From Saposhnikovia divaricata (Eukaryota; Streptophyta; Magnoliopsida; Apiales; Apiaceae): a stretch of 64,000 nucleotides of DNA. How positions within the stretch are numbered: the first letter of the stretch is position 1; each line of letters starts with the position of its first letter. The stretch covers positions 62,297,001-62,361,000 of the forward strand of contig CM071596.1 of assembly GCA_036435485.1 (NCBI GenBank). The letters are read 5' to 3'. Of this stretch, positions 22,544-34,656 are shown one piece after another. The translations under genes were made by a program, and so were the position numbers. The notes under the pieces are model-generated. The model was not told where the DNA came from. It was given only the letters and a program-made list of their open reading frames with translations, and did not search any database.

Positions 22544-23588
22544 TGTTGGTCCCGAAGTATATTGCAGAAGGAGGGGGTTGAATGCAATATATATAATTCC
22601 AAATCTTTACCTCAACAACAATGATAAATATTGTAAACTATCTATACAAGAAATGCAAACACAAGTGGTAACTCAAAATGTTCTCACAAAATAAATGTTT
22701 TATTTATTTTGCGAAGTGTTGTTACAACCTCGAGAAAAAGTATTTTCTCAAGTTTCGACTTCTTGAATCGATTACAGAAAGAATGAGAGATGTTTATCTA
22801 TAAAGACTAACCTTCTCCAACATCTCTATCACATGGGTTGTGGAGCCGCTGTCATTTTCAAGTGGCAGCTCCTTACAAATTGCACACCCATGTGACTTAC
22901 CCAAAATGCTATATAAACAGACTATCATTAAGCATAAAGCAATCTGGGTTCTTTCTAAAACTAACTAAAACAATTATAGTAGATGTAGACTTGTCATACT
23001 CTTGAATTGTCGAGCTTCGTCTTGTGATCTCTCAAGCTTTGGTCGTAGTCTTGCAGGTCTGCTATAATCTTTGACAAAATGCAGCAAATCTGTTTCTTGA
23101 ACATCTAAACTGTCACGGGTTTGACCGAGATAAATCCCCAATTCAAATATTCCATTGAGACAGTAACCTTTGACGCCAAGCTTGCTGTCATGAGAATATT
23201 CCTTGGATGACAGTATGAGTCCCCGCCAATGATGCTGTCCGGACTTTCAAACTTGCTGTCAAAGTGTGAGAATGTTACTGTCTTCATGCTTCCACCAATG
23301 TTGCTGTCAGATGAAACTTGTTGTCGTGACCTTGCAACATGTTGTCTTCTTGTAACGTTACTGTCAATGTTGTGACAGTAACATTTATTCTTTCTGTCTT
23401 CCTTAAGTATGTCTTGAGGCTTGAACAAATGCATGAACTTCTTCCAAGAGATACAATTATTACATGACAGTAGTTTATTCGATTACAAAGACACACTATG
23501 GCTGTGACAGTATGTTCTACTTAGTCTATACAAATAAAACTAAGTACTAGTTAAGTTGTCTCTAAGCTATCACCCATAAATCCTAACA
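22544..23588 (-). repeat. 3' LTR of element C
   Basis: 1045 bp, TGTTAGGATTTATGGG...GGGACCAACA on the minus strand. It contains at least ten copies of TGACAG or its complement CTGTCA between 22851 and 23510. Compared with the 5' LTR it has about 24 extra bases near 23290. Confidence 0.9.
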
Positions 23589-23928
23589 ATCTCCCCCAAT
23601 TTGTTTTTATGGATAATAACAACAAATTTACAATTAAAGCATGCTTACAACTTAACTAACATAGATCAGAATAGTTAAAGCACTATGTCTGATGAATGTT
23701 AAAGAATCCAGAATACAACATTGATGTTCTAACTGCAAATCAATTACTCTTTATGTTGAGCAAATAAAAAATTTTACTTAGCTTGATTTGAGCAGTTCTC
23801 AGCTGTCTAGATTCTTCCCTCTCTTTTGAGAGCTTCCTATCTTGCCTTCTTGAGGTCTTCTACTAAACCCTTTTCTTCAGGAGTTTTAGCATCATCTTCA
23901 ATGTCTTCAATATACCCTTGAATCTCCT
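23589..23928 (-). other. Purine tract and 3' untranslated region of element C
   Basis: The minus-strand purine tract TTGGGGGAGAT directly precedes the 3' LTR (23589-23600). The remaining bases up to the stop of the accessory ORF show no feature. Confidence 0.7.
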
Positions 23929-26900
23929 TCAAGGAAAAGCATTGAGGAATACTCTCCTTTTTCTGTCTAGCTTTGGATCTTCATCACTCCTTTGGTCAAA
24001 GATAACTTCAAGTTCCCAAGCACATAGCATTTCAAGCTTGTGAGATGATCCAACAACTCTCCAGTAGAGATTCTTCAGAATACTGGTCCTCAGTTTGTGA
24101 AAACTATCTGCATAGATTTCTTCTTTTCCATCTATAATTCTAAGAGGATCTTCCGGTACACAGCGCTGAAAATCTGCTTTCTTACTGTTCATTTTGTTGA
24201 CCTTCTTGCAACTTTCTTTCAATTGAGCTTCTAGATTTTCAGTAGTTTGTTTGGCAGACTTGGGTGATTTATCGGCATCTTTGAATTCTTCTTCAGTAGT
24301 CCTGAATGTTTCTGCTGCTTCATACACTTCTACAGGTGTATAAGATGACGTTCTTTCTACCCAATCATACTTACACTCAACCTCTAATTCATCTGAAATT
24401 ATGTACAAGTTTGCATCATCAATTTCCATCCAGTCACCATGTTTCTCATAGAATTCAGCATATCTTTCAGCATAGTATTTCTGGATGTGTTCCATGGCTG
24501 GTTTAGGGACATTGCCATGACTCACCATAAGCTCCACCATCCTTGCCAACACAAAGAAGTCAATTCTGCGTGTTACCACTTCAGATGTCATTTTGAGGCT
24601 ATGCCTGTCTACCACTTTTGACCCTATGATCATATTGAAATTCTTGTCAACATACATCATCCTACTTCCATCTTTATGCCAGATGGTGTATTTGGTTGCA
24701 TGTTGCTTACTTTTATCCAAGTCCAAAGAGACAGATTTCATGTCTCTTTCAACATTTGCTTTATGACATTCAAAGTTGTTCATCATTTCTCTTTTCTGAA
24801 TAACAGTTTTATCAACCATTACTCCATGCTTCTTTGTCTTAGTTTCAGCCTTTATCTTCCCCTTTATAGGAGTTGAGCGCCAGGCTCTTACTTTTCTTTT
24901 TGTCCTTTTAGGTTTGAATGCCTTGGCATCCTTGTCCTTGACAACATCTTCATTCACGTTCTTGACAATGTCTTTTTCAATTGTGTCCTTCATGACAGTA
25001 TCTTCATTTGAGCTCTTGACAGTGTCTTTGTTGACAGCATCCTTTTCAGCATTAAGGCAGTCAACAGCAAACCTTAAGATACTTGATTCCAAGGCTTCAA
25101 GAATGTATATCTCCCCTTCATCTTTACCATCAATATCTTTCTTGTCAGTTTTGGGAGTTTCTTCTTTTGTTTTCTCCTGAGTTTGACTTCCAGCAATCTC
25201 AGCAATTGCCTTGGCACCATTTCCAGGTGCTCCACATCCTCCATTACCATCAGGTTCATCTTCACCATCATCAATGGTGTCATCAAATGTGCAGCTTCCA
25301 CCTCTTTCACTTCTTTTGGCATTTGCTTCAGAAATTAACTTCTTTACCTGAGAACTAAGATTCTCATCTCTCTTCACCAAAAGTTTGTGAATGTCCTTGA
25401 CAGCCTTGACCTTTTCTTTGGTAATTTTGGATTTGAGAATTTGTCTCAGTAGTGTCATAACTGAGTCAGTTTTCAACTTTGTTTCTCCATCCAGATGTGG
25501 AAAACCAATTTTCTTTACTCCTGCACTTGTAGTCGTCCTGTAGCAAACACCATATGGATTGTCAATCACTTCTGGAAGTTTGTCTTCAACAAGCCTCTTG
25601 ATTTGTGCTTTAGACTTTCATTAAAGGTTGTTGAATTGGCCTTCACTTTTGTTGCTAAGGAATTCAAGATTCTTGATTGCAAGCTTTGCAGTAGTTACAT
25701 TGTGATGAATATTGAAATGCCAGATTTTAGATATACATCAATTGCCCATCTTTTATCCAACTTAACTTTCACAGAGATACTTATTATTTTATCCTTCAGT
25801 ATTATTGACAGTTTGTTGTAAACTCCTCCTACTGCTGTTATAGAGTTATCCACCAACATACTGAATTCTTCACCCTTGTTGTTCAAAGTACTCTCCATGT
25901 AGCTAACCATCATTATCCCTGCTTCATCTGGGCTGTACTCACTTCCATCAGACCAGGTGATTCTAGTTGTCAGATTTATGTACTCAGGCATTTTATATTT
26001 GCCTTTACCTAGTCTATTTTGCTCCTCCTGTTCTCTCCATTGTTTTTCCAGTGGAGTTTCCATGATTTCTGAAGTTGGCTCCTTAATTTTCAGAGGAGGC
26101 AGTATTGGTCTTTCAGATTTTTGAGTTTCCTGTAATTGCTCCATTACTTCTTTAGTTACCAATACTGGCTCACCATCCATTTCATGTTCAATAAAATCAC
26201 CATATCCAGAAGCTTTCAGTTCTTTACCAGAGTTTCTTTCTTTCTTCTCCTCTGGCTCCCCCTAACTCTCTTCTCCATCTTCAACTTGTACCTGCTCCCC
26301 CTTACTTCTTAACTCCCCCTTGCTTGCTACTTCCAATTATTTCTCCTTCTCTACCACTTTGTCTGAGGTATTTGGATCTACCACCTTATTCTGATCTACC
26401 ACTTTCTCCCCCTTAGTTAAGTTGACAGCACTAAGAACAACATAGAATGATATCAGAGTTTGTTGAAGCTCAGCAAAACCAGTATCTACCATAGTGGACA
26501 AATTGTCAATTTTAGTTTCCATAGATGCACATCTGTCCTCAAGAAATTTCAACCTTGAATCATCTTGTTTAGAAGGACCACCAGATCTTAACCTTTTTGG
26601 AGGCAAAGGAAAAGATTGGGGTAAGGAGGCTGTTGGGGTTCTCACACTCTCATTGTTTTTATGAGTGATCTTATCACTCCTCACAGTTGAACACTCAAGG
26701 CCTAGAGCCTGTTTGCTGGGGTTTCTCTCTTTATCACTCTGGACATGCTCAAGTCCCTCTCCTTTTGCCAGCTCATTTGGCTGCCTCTCATATTTATTCT
26801 CACCTCTCTTTTCTTTTATCTCTCTTTTCTTTTTCCTACCCTCACTCAACCTAGATGCATGGGTATGAACAGTACTAACATGCATTGAAAGAGAAGGTTT

Positions 26901-28715
26901 AGATTTTACCTTTTTGAAAGAGGATATTGGCACATGATTTTCATCAGAAGCATCTTCAACAATGACTACATCTTGATCAAGCTGTTTAGAAGTGATAGCA
27001 TCTTTATCCAAAAGTTTACTGTCAACAGATGGGGTGACAGCAACTTTGGTTGTGTCTTTGACAGCAGCTGAGGCTGTGACAGCAACTTCCTGAGGGTAAG
27101 TTGCATTCTGGAGATCAATCATGATGCTGGCTGTTTCAATATCTGGCTGGATTTTAACATGATCTAACTCAGTGTTTGAGAGAGTGGTGTCCATCACAAT
27201 TTGAGCAATGGGTTCTTGTGGACCACTTGATGGGGGCTCATCCATGATAATAGATGGATGATCAAAACCTGAAGGGTCGGTACTGTCCCCTTCTCTAGGT
27301 TTCTGAGAAGAAACAATTGATGGATTAGAGAATAAAGAAGGTGATGGTATAGAAGAGATTTTTGGCTGTTCCACAGGGGCAACTTGTGGAACATCAAAAG
27401 TGGAAGTTTTATGACCCCTACTGTGCCCTAACTCCATGTGTATATCTGCAAGTGGGGGATCCACATGAGTGAGTACATGAGGTTTTGCAGACTCTTTACA
27501 AGATGCCTTGGGAGACATGCCAGTTTTAATAGATACTCCTTGTTGAGAAGAAGCACCTAGGTATGTGTTTGATTCCATTTTATCCTCCTCAACCTTTTGT
27601 GAGAGTGTGGGGTGGCTGACAGTGGCTTTGCCCCTCTTAGCTCTCTTCTTCTTAGGCTCAAAAGGAACCACTATGGGTTCACTTTGACTAACATCCTTAT
27701 TTGCTGCATCAAGTGCAGTTTCTCCCTCAACATTCTCAGAACTACCACCAACACCAGTTTTCAAGGGTCTTTTCTTAGTTTCTTGCAGGGCTATTTTTGT
27801 GGCTTTTGGTTGTCTGGAAGGTCTGATTTGAATGAATTGAGTAGGATGTGGGTTAACTGAATTTGGGTCTAATTCAGCTTCATTCTCAAGAGAAAAAGTA
27901 ACATACCCAAAGGGTAGTTTAAAATCAAGATTAGGTTCTTGATCAGCCATGTGCTTTGTGAAGCAGATTGGAATATGTGTATTTAAATTCTGTGAATTGA
28001 GTGTAGTGTGTGTATTCCTTTTCAAAACATTGCACTCCACTGTGAGGGAGGCATTTTCATCAAGTCCACATAATGAATTTATACACATCATAAGAAAGCG
28101 AGGATAGACATGTACCTTCTTACTTATGATAGATTTGAATTGTCCCATAAGCAGCTTTCCAACATCCACCTTGTACCCATGGACAAGTGAGTGAGTGAGT
28201 TTCTTGATGTATGAGAGAATACCATTCTAACCAGTGGTTTTTGTTGAGAAAACCTTCACCATTGCATCAAGAATCATGCTCCATTCGTTCCTTATGTACT
28301 TCCTGTCCATTTTACCAGTTGGGTACCAACTTGAAGTACCTTCTTCAAGAACAGGGCCAGAATACCCAATTTTTAAGAAGAACTTATTTAGGGTTTCATC
28401 ACTTGCAAGCTCCTGGTATGATTCTTTTGCTTGCAGTCCAGTTCCCAGGGCTTTATTGATGCCCTTGATATTGAGAATGTAGGTAATGTCTTTGATTTTG
28501 AATTGTATGGCTTCATTACCTGCACCTCCTTGAACACTTGCAGTTTTCCAAAATTGTTCAAGTCTGTCTAGGTCCAAAGATGGGGTAGAGGTTATAGCAC
28601 GACATAGATAGGACTTGTTCATGAAGGATACAAGTCCTTTGAATTCTTCACCAGCATCTCCAGCAGTGAGAATACCAGCAAAGTTTGTTTGAGAAGAGGA
28701 TTGTTTGGGTGCCAT
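23929..28715 (-). pseudogene. Long accessory ORF of element C, downstream of pol
   Basis: A region of about 1590 codons starting ATGGCACCC at 28715. Pieces 28715-28227, 28169-26337 and 26180-25695 share one frame separated by stop codons. A frameshift then moves it to 25569-23929. The N-terminal 160 residues contain FMNKSYLCRAITSTPSLD and LEQFWKTA, a pattern I know from extra ORFs of Asteraceae and other Copia elements and from gag-like uncharacterised plant proteins. The middle is Ser/Thr/Pro-rich and basic. A short coiled coil (LKFLEDRCASMETKIDNLST) lies near 26500, and the C-terminal third is Lys/Asp/Glu-rich. The role is unknown. Env-like or nucleic-acid-binding functions have been proposed for such ORFs. 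It is broken here. Confidence 0.72.
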
Positions 28716-28840
28716 TTTTGCTTTGAGATTTGGGAGAGAGAGAGAGAGAGAGAGATTTAAGCTTTTGAGAGAGAGATGTTCTGTTGAGAGTTATGTGTTT
28801 GTGTATTTGACAATTGCTTATATGAGAATATCAACTGTTT
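28716..28840 (-). promoter_or_regulatory. Possible promoter and CT-rich leader of the long accessory ORF
   Basis: Reading the minus strand, CATATAAGC (about 28817-28825) is followed by some 100 bases rich in CT, including a (CT) run at 28734-28755, and then the start codon at 28715. The layout is like a plant promoter and 5' leader, suggesting expression separate from the gag-pol transcript. Confidence 0.4.
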
Positions 28841-28913
28841 TACTGAAGAGGGAAAAGTAACTTTGTCTTAACCCATTAAATGTTCACGTGGTGTAGTGGG
28901 TAGTTACTTTTTA

Positions 28914-29340
28914 GAGCATTCACATCCCATTCCCCATCCCCAACCCCAAAAACTTACTAAAAATAGTAAATCCCCAAATAAAAATAGTAAATCCCCAAAA
29001 TTATCAAAAAGTTTCTACATCCCATTCCCCATTTTCCATTCCCCTATCCCTATATTCTTTTTTATATTACTTCTTTCTCTCTCTTTCACTTACAATTTTA
29101 ACTACCAAAACTCACCCACTATTATAAATACAATTTAATATTATTATATGAGGAGAGAGAGTGTATGAGGATGGGGATGAGGCATCAACTTTGGTCCCTA
29201 AATATGGGGACTCAAACTTTGGTCCCTAAATCAAACCCCAAAATGGGGAATGGGATGGAGGAGTGTTTTAGAAGAAAAAATGGACAAATCCTCAAATTAT
29301 AAGGATGGGGTTGGGGATGGGGGATGGGATGTGAATGCTC
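28914..29340. mobile_element. MITE with TTA duplication (Harbinger-like) inside element C
   Basis: 427 bp. Nearly perfect inverted ends of about 34 bases starting GAGCATTCACATCCCATTCC. Flanks TTA at 28911-28913 and 29341-29343. The interior is AT-rich and has no ORF. Confidence 0.88.
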
Positions 29341-29846
29341 TTAGTGGCTGTAAATCATGAAGGTAACAGTTCCAATTTCAACGGTCCACTAACTCTTGAC
29401 AGTAACCTGTGCACTAGAACAACTCGTCAGTAATTTTGGAGTGGTGACAGTATGTTTCGCTTGACAGTAACATTGGCGCGAGAACATGCTCTCACCATTA
29501 AGTAATTTATAGATAATTTTCTTTTAAAACAAAATCTCATGACAGCACCTTTCCTTGTTGATAGCAAGTTGTGCGGAAATTCCAAACGTCATGGATTTTA
29601 AATGAATTCTGTCTATTACTTAATTAAAATTACCAATTAGCATTTTAATCAATTAGAGCGCATATCTGTTTCAGGCACACATACACACATTCACATATAC
29701 ACACTTCCATACATGCATTTACCCAACAGATAACCAAGGTAAGAGAATAAAGTAAAAAGATAAGCAAGAACACTGAAGAAGACGAAACGATGAACTTTTC
29801 ATTAATAAAAATGTAAAAACAATACATAAAAAGTTCTTTAAAAACA

Positions 29847-29941
29847 TTAATTTTTATTAAGCACCGCAAGAGCTTCCTTCAACAGCTCCTCGACGACGAG
29901 TTCCACCTCCTTCTCATCGGAGATCCCTTGTATGTCGAGAT
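29847..29941 (-). pseudogene. Distal part of a small accessory ORF of element C
   Basis: The continuation of the ORF that starts at 36392, cut off by element A1. It reads in frame from the A1 insertion site to a TAA at 29847-29849. It encodes an acidic helical tail including DEKEVELVVEELLKEALAVL. See the entry at 36270-36392. Confidence 0.6.
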
Positions 29942-29946
29942 AAGCT

Positions 29947-31531
29947 TGTTGACTCGTAAACACGCAAGTATACGTGATCACAAATAGCAAGTGATAAATA
30001 AGATTCGTTCCGCAGAGACTAGGTGTTATGCCAATTTTTAGTGCTTATGCAACGATGTATGGTTACTTCTTAATGCTTGAACAATTAACAATTCGGGTTT
30101 TTGTTTAACTATTTTAATTAACTAAGTGCAAGTAAATTACAAATAAGAGTTCTTAAATATGAGAAGGCATGGGGTTCCAACTTCATCAACTTCACTAAAG
30201 GTTGACATAATAAATCGACAAAGGTGATAACATGATAATTAATCAGATAACACGACAATAATACGAGCTACCTTTCAGTACACTCGTATCATACCACTTA
30301 ATATCCACAAAAGATAGAAATCAAGAGGTCACCACATTACGTTCAAATCATATATGTCTATACAATCTAGAAACACAATTGGCTTAAGCATAAGTTATCT
30401 TTTACAATTACATGAGGCAATACGAATTGGGTAAAAACATACTACTAATCATGAATAACAATTAATTCATGAACTCATGCTAATATGGCATATCCTCAAT
30501 CCTAGAATCCACTTTCGCAATCATCAAGGATTAATAAATAAGATGCTAGCTACACATCAATCAATTAAACCAAACCATATTAGATTATCACAAGTAGATC
30601 ACCCAAAATCAATTACATGTCAAACACAATAATATTGAAATTGAATCCATTGGAACCCCATGATAGTGATTAGTTCATGTTTGAACTTAGCACCATCATG
30701 GGTTCAATTGATAACATAATTCTAGAAAACAAATAATAATAGAAGAGAAAGAGGGTTAGAAATAAATCCCCAATAGTGAGAAAGAGTACAAACGATCCAA
30801 AGATTAGTCCGCCTTGCTTGTCACTAGCTTGGAGATCTTCTCTTGTTAATTGTTTCTAAGAAATAGATGAAAAATGTTGATAGATGCTAAAAGAAGCTGC
30901 TCACTAATGATAGATGATAGATCGGTGTTTTTAGGTCTCTGCAAATACATATATAGATGCCCTAAAAATAGGCCCAAACATTTGACCCGGCTGAAATAGG
31001 ATTTTGAAAACCCACTCGGGCGCTCTTGCGCCATGCAGAGCGCTGCTGCGCTTGCTATTCCCTGGAAAACGCCCTCTGGAGCGCTGTTGCCCTTGCTGAA
31101 GCGCTGTAGCCCCTGTTGGAGCGCTGTATCTCTTGTTTCCAGCGCAAGAGCGCCTGAAAACAGCGCTGTAGCGCCTGGAGTCGTGCAGGAGCGCCTGGTT
31201 CCCCCTGTCCAGAATTGTAGAGCTTCCTCTCCTCTTCGCGTGGACAGTTTACGGGCCTCAAACGGACTTCTAGAACTCAAGATATGGCCAAAACATTGAT
31301 GAATGCGCATTGAGCTCAAATTCCCGAGTTCTCTTGCCCTGGACTTCCTGTAACTTCTACTTTAAGCTCACAGAATACCACCAATACTTCACCAACACCA
31401 CCAATGCTGCCCGACTATGCAATCTACACAAATTAGATGAAAACACATCAAACTAACACGAAACTTGAGAACTCGCAATCGTTTTAAGTACGAATGGAAT
31501 GCCAAATAGTGGATATAAAATCCACTTATCA
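29947..31531 (-). repeat. 3' LTR of element A1
   Basis: 1585 bp, TGATAAGTGG...GAGTCAACA on the minus strand. A GC-rich block (about 31018-31240) contains many GCGCTGT/GCGCTCTTGC-type motifs in otherwise AT-rich sequence. Confidence 0.92.
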
Positions 31532-33024
31532 AACCCCCAAACTTAAACCGTTGCTTGTCCTCAAGCAATGCAAACTCAACCCTAAAATGATGAATGAATG
31601 CAACTAAAAATTAAATGTCATGATAATACAAAAATATCCTAATACAATGATCACACACAAATTACCGAAACCGACTCAACAAGCAAACGCCTCAAAGAAT
31701 GCAACAACTCCAAACAGAGCTCGACTAAGTCCCTGTATACTAACAATACATGCTCGGAAACGTGGTGTGTGCTTTTCTCACTAGATATACTCTTGAAACT
31801 AGATAAAAGACATAACTCATCCTTCGCCAAGACAATCACATGTTTATAAACAGAATGAACTTTAGACACTTCATGACTCAAAGACACCGCCATCATCATT
31901 TAAAGTATACAAGGATTCATGCTTAACTACACAAAACACCACAAAACACAAAACACACATGCTTATTGACTGTGCAATGGGTGAGACCCCTAAAGGCTTA
32001 TACAAAAGCACCCTTGTAGCGAGCGTTGGGTTAGTGGATCCCAGACCGGAAAAGTCTTAGGTCACTAGGCATAAAATCCCCTAGAACTTACTTGCTCAAG
32101 TACTAAAGAGCCCACCCTAGTCAATTAGCATACACACACTCTCACAAACGCTCATTTTTTATACTTACAACTCTTTTTTTTATTTTTTCTTTTTCTTTTT
32201 TTTTCTTCGACTATTTTTTTTTTCTTGCCTTTTCTTTTTTTTTCTCTTTTTTTTTTGTTTTTTTTTCACACATGGGTGCACTATCTCACCCCCCTAGACT
32301 ACTCATATTAAATATGAGCGGCTACTAGCCATTCGACGCCTAGCCATTATTACACTACGACACAACACTTAGCATGAAATCCATGTTTTCCCCCCAAACT
32401 TATACTTAAGTGCTCCTATGCCATCAAGGGAATAACGAAAATTCTAGATATAAATAGGTGATTAAATCCCAACAGCCAAACAAGGTATGACTCGATCTAG
32501 CCCAAGAGCAAACAGTGAGACCGTGAAAAGATTTTGTTCCCGACACACGCAAGTCAATTTCGTAAGTACTTAAATCAACCCTCTATTCATTGTCATCACA
32601 CTCAAATTAACGTCGACCTATCGAGCTAGAACAGACATTCATGTGGAATCATGTGATATGCATGAACAAAAAAATATTAATAATCCTAAATAAATATATA
32701 TGGCATGGCATCCTAAATGCAACTAAATGGCATGGCAAAACTAAATTCAAAATTAATAATATGAAATATCATGAATATGCAGCTATATGCAATGCAATGA
32801 TTCTTGATACCCTAAAATCACCCCCAAACTTATTAAATTCAATGTCCTCATTGAAGGTAAAATTAAAGGGTACAAGAGATACTCCCCTAGTCGTTGGCAT
32901 CTCCACCCTCCTCGGGTGGTGTGTCTGGTGGTGGATAGACGTGGAGGCTCCAACATAACTGTTGTTTTATTGGAAAGCAAGAAATCATGGGTCGCCTCCC
33001 ACGAAGCGCCTTTCTTTAACGTCT
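31532..33024 (-). other. 3' non-coding part of element A1
   Basis: It begins with the purine tract (minus strand) beside the LTR. A long T-rich stretch lies at about 32156-32268 (A-rich on the element strand). No ORF in this part has a recognisable family. Confidence 0.65.
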
Positions 33025-34554
33025 TTAGCTAGACTTGACCACGATTTTCCTCTTAAAAATTTTCTGCACGGCATCTCTATAAGGCCATTTAATGACCTTT
33101 TCTGGAGCGACATCTTCAATGACAAGCTTTACCCGTATTCGCTCCTCACAAGATCTCTTAACAACATTCTCCCGCCAACCTGAAAAGTTAGCAGCAATAA
33201 CAATAGCAAGAAAATGAGATGAATTACAGGAAACATACCCCAGGTGAACTAGCAATGGTTTGATCTCGAGTTCGGGAGCTCCTTCAAATGATGGCTTAAG
33301 GCACACCTGAGAATTCCAGAGATCTTCCACTCCAAGTAACTTATGTGGAATACGTAGCCCCATTAACCAAGGCACTGTAATCCTCAGCTGGCCATGCTTT
33401 GCCTTCTCCTTCTCCGTGTCATACTTTTTACTCTGCCCTGCATCAACCAATTTCAAGCTAAAACACTCCTCATACTCTGCCGGCAAATTCATGGCTAGAG
33501 TTTTCTTCTGAAGCCTCTGTGGATATGGAGGAGGAAAATCGATTTGGATGATCTCTGTAGTCTTCTCCGGAGTAGATTTTTCAGCAGGAGTGATGCTCTT
33601 TTCCTCTTCGGCCTCCAACTGGTCGAAGTCAGATTGCAACGGAGCGTCATTCAACAACTGAACATGCTCTTCTAATTCATCATCTTCAATGTCAAACTTT
33701 CCTTGAAAAGCACTCTCTACAGACTTTGACTTTACCGGCTGATCAACCTTCTTACGGTGTTCAGTATCAACCATTACCACACTGAGACCCTCTTCATCCT
33801 TCGAAGGAAATAGCATAGCCACTTGAGCCTTGGAGTTTTCTTGATCTTGGGCTGATTCTTCAGAATTTTCAGATTGCAAAGGAAGTGGTTGCGGCTGATT
33901 ATTCAGAACCGAATTTTCTGGACATTCTGAATTTTCTGATTGGTTTGCCTCCGGTTCTTCTTCCTTATCAGCTTTATGTTCTGCTTCTTCCTCATCTTTG
34001 CCCTCAGACTCTCCTTCCTGAACTTCGATCAAAGTCTCACCCGTGGCTAAGAAAGGCCAGTCAAGAATGATAGGAAGGTTCTTGTCCTCTTCCTCTACAG
34101 CTAGGCCTTCTGTGTCACTTGCAATTTGATTCAATGTTTTTAATGCATTTGCAATTTGACCAATTTGATCTCCTATTGTCTGGAGAGACAATGCATTTCT
34201 TTTAACCATCAACCTCAATTCTTCTAATTTAGCTTCTTCGGTCGACTGTTGGTTAGACCAAGTCTGAAATTGCTGCTGCTGAAATTCAGGAGGTTGATAG
34301 TGTTGATGCACTGGGGCATACTGATGCTGCAATTGTTGCCCCTGTTGCTGCTGAGATCCCCCTGGACTGTACGGCTCATCTCCAAACTGCTGATTTTGGA
34401 GCGGGTAGGATGGATATTGGGATTGCTCCATACCACTCTGATTGTAGTCCCAGCTGAAATTTGGCCGGTTTCTGTTATACTCACATTGATGAGTGTAATG
34501 TCCACCTGCACACAGCTCACACACAATTACGAAGTCCTGCTCCCAATAATCCAT
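33025..34554 (-). CDS. Collapsed gag-protease ORF of element A1
   Basis: 509 codons from ATG at 34554, about 80 bases after the primer site, so the first half of gag is missing. Residues near 12-25 form a zinc knuckle, CELCAGGHYTHQC. A Gln-rich segment follows (around 60-100), then helical IGDQIGQIANALKTL. A protease tail motif, LPIILDWPFLATGETLIEV, follows near 165, then a long Glu-rich segment, and then PELEIKPLLVHLGYV, which corresponds to the linker before reverse transcriptase in A2. Several separate deletions must therefore have kept one frame. A non-enzymatic, gag-like function is possible; simple absence of later mutation in a young copy is the alternative. Confidence 0.7.
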   Translation of the reverse strand: MDYWEQDFVIVCELCAGGHYTHQCEYNRNRPNFSWDYNQSGMEQSQYPSYPLQNQQFGDEPYSPGGSQQQQGQQLQHQYAPVHQHYQPPEFQQQQFQTWSNQQSTEEAKLEELRLMVKRNALSLQTIGDQIGQIANALKTLNQIASDTEGLAVEEEDKNLPIILDWPFLATGETLIEVQEGESEGKDEEEAEHKADKEEEPEANQSENSECPENSVLNNQPQPLPLQSENSEESAQDQENSKAQVAMLFPSKDEEGLSVVMVDTEHRKKVDQPVKSKSVESAFQGKFDIEDDELEEHVQLLNDAPLQSDFDQLEAEEEKSITPAEKSTPEKTTEIIQIDFPPPYPQRLQKKTLAMNLPAEYEECFSLKLVDAGQSKKYDTEKEKAKHGQLRITVPWLMGLRIPHKLLGVEDLWNSQVCLKPSFEGAPELEIKPLLVHLGYVSCNSSHFLAIVIAANFSGWRENVVKRSCEERIRVKLVIEDVAPEKVIKWPYRDAVQKIFKRKIVVKSS

Positions 34555-34632
34555 CAAATAAAAAAACAGTTCAAGTCAGTAATCTATAACGACCACTGAT
34601 GACAAGCACTTAAACTACAAATAACACCGAAG

Positions 34633-34650
34633 TCCCCGGCAGCGGCGCCA
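34633..34650 (-). other. Primer-binding site of element A1
   Basis: TGGCGCCGCTGCCGGGGA on the minus strand, six bases from the 5' LTR. This matches the Asp-tRNA type primer of Athila elements. Confidence 0.85.
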
Positions 34651-34656
34651 AAAACT

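Noticed and set aside
23105..23496. Minus-strand ORFs of 70-121 codons, also at 60145-60510
   Set aside because: Part of the C LTR pair, rich in the TGACAG motif, no domain.
30846..31319. 157-codon minus-strand ORF with a perfect copy at 35556-36029
   Set aside because: Both lie within the LTRs of A1; the duplication is the LTR pair, and overlapping ORFs on the other strand show that openness comes from GC-rich composition.
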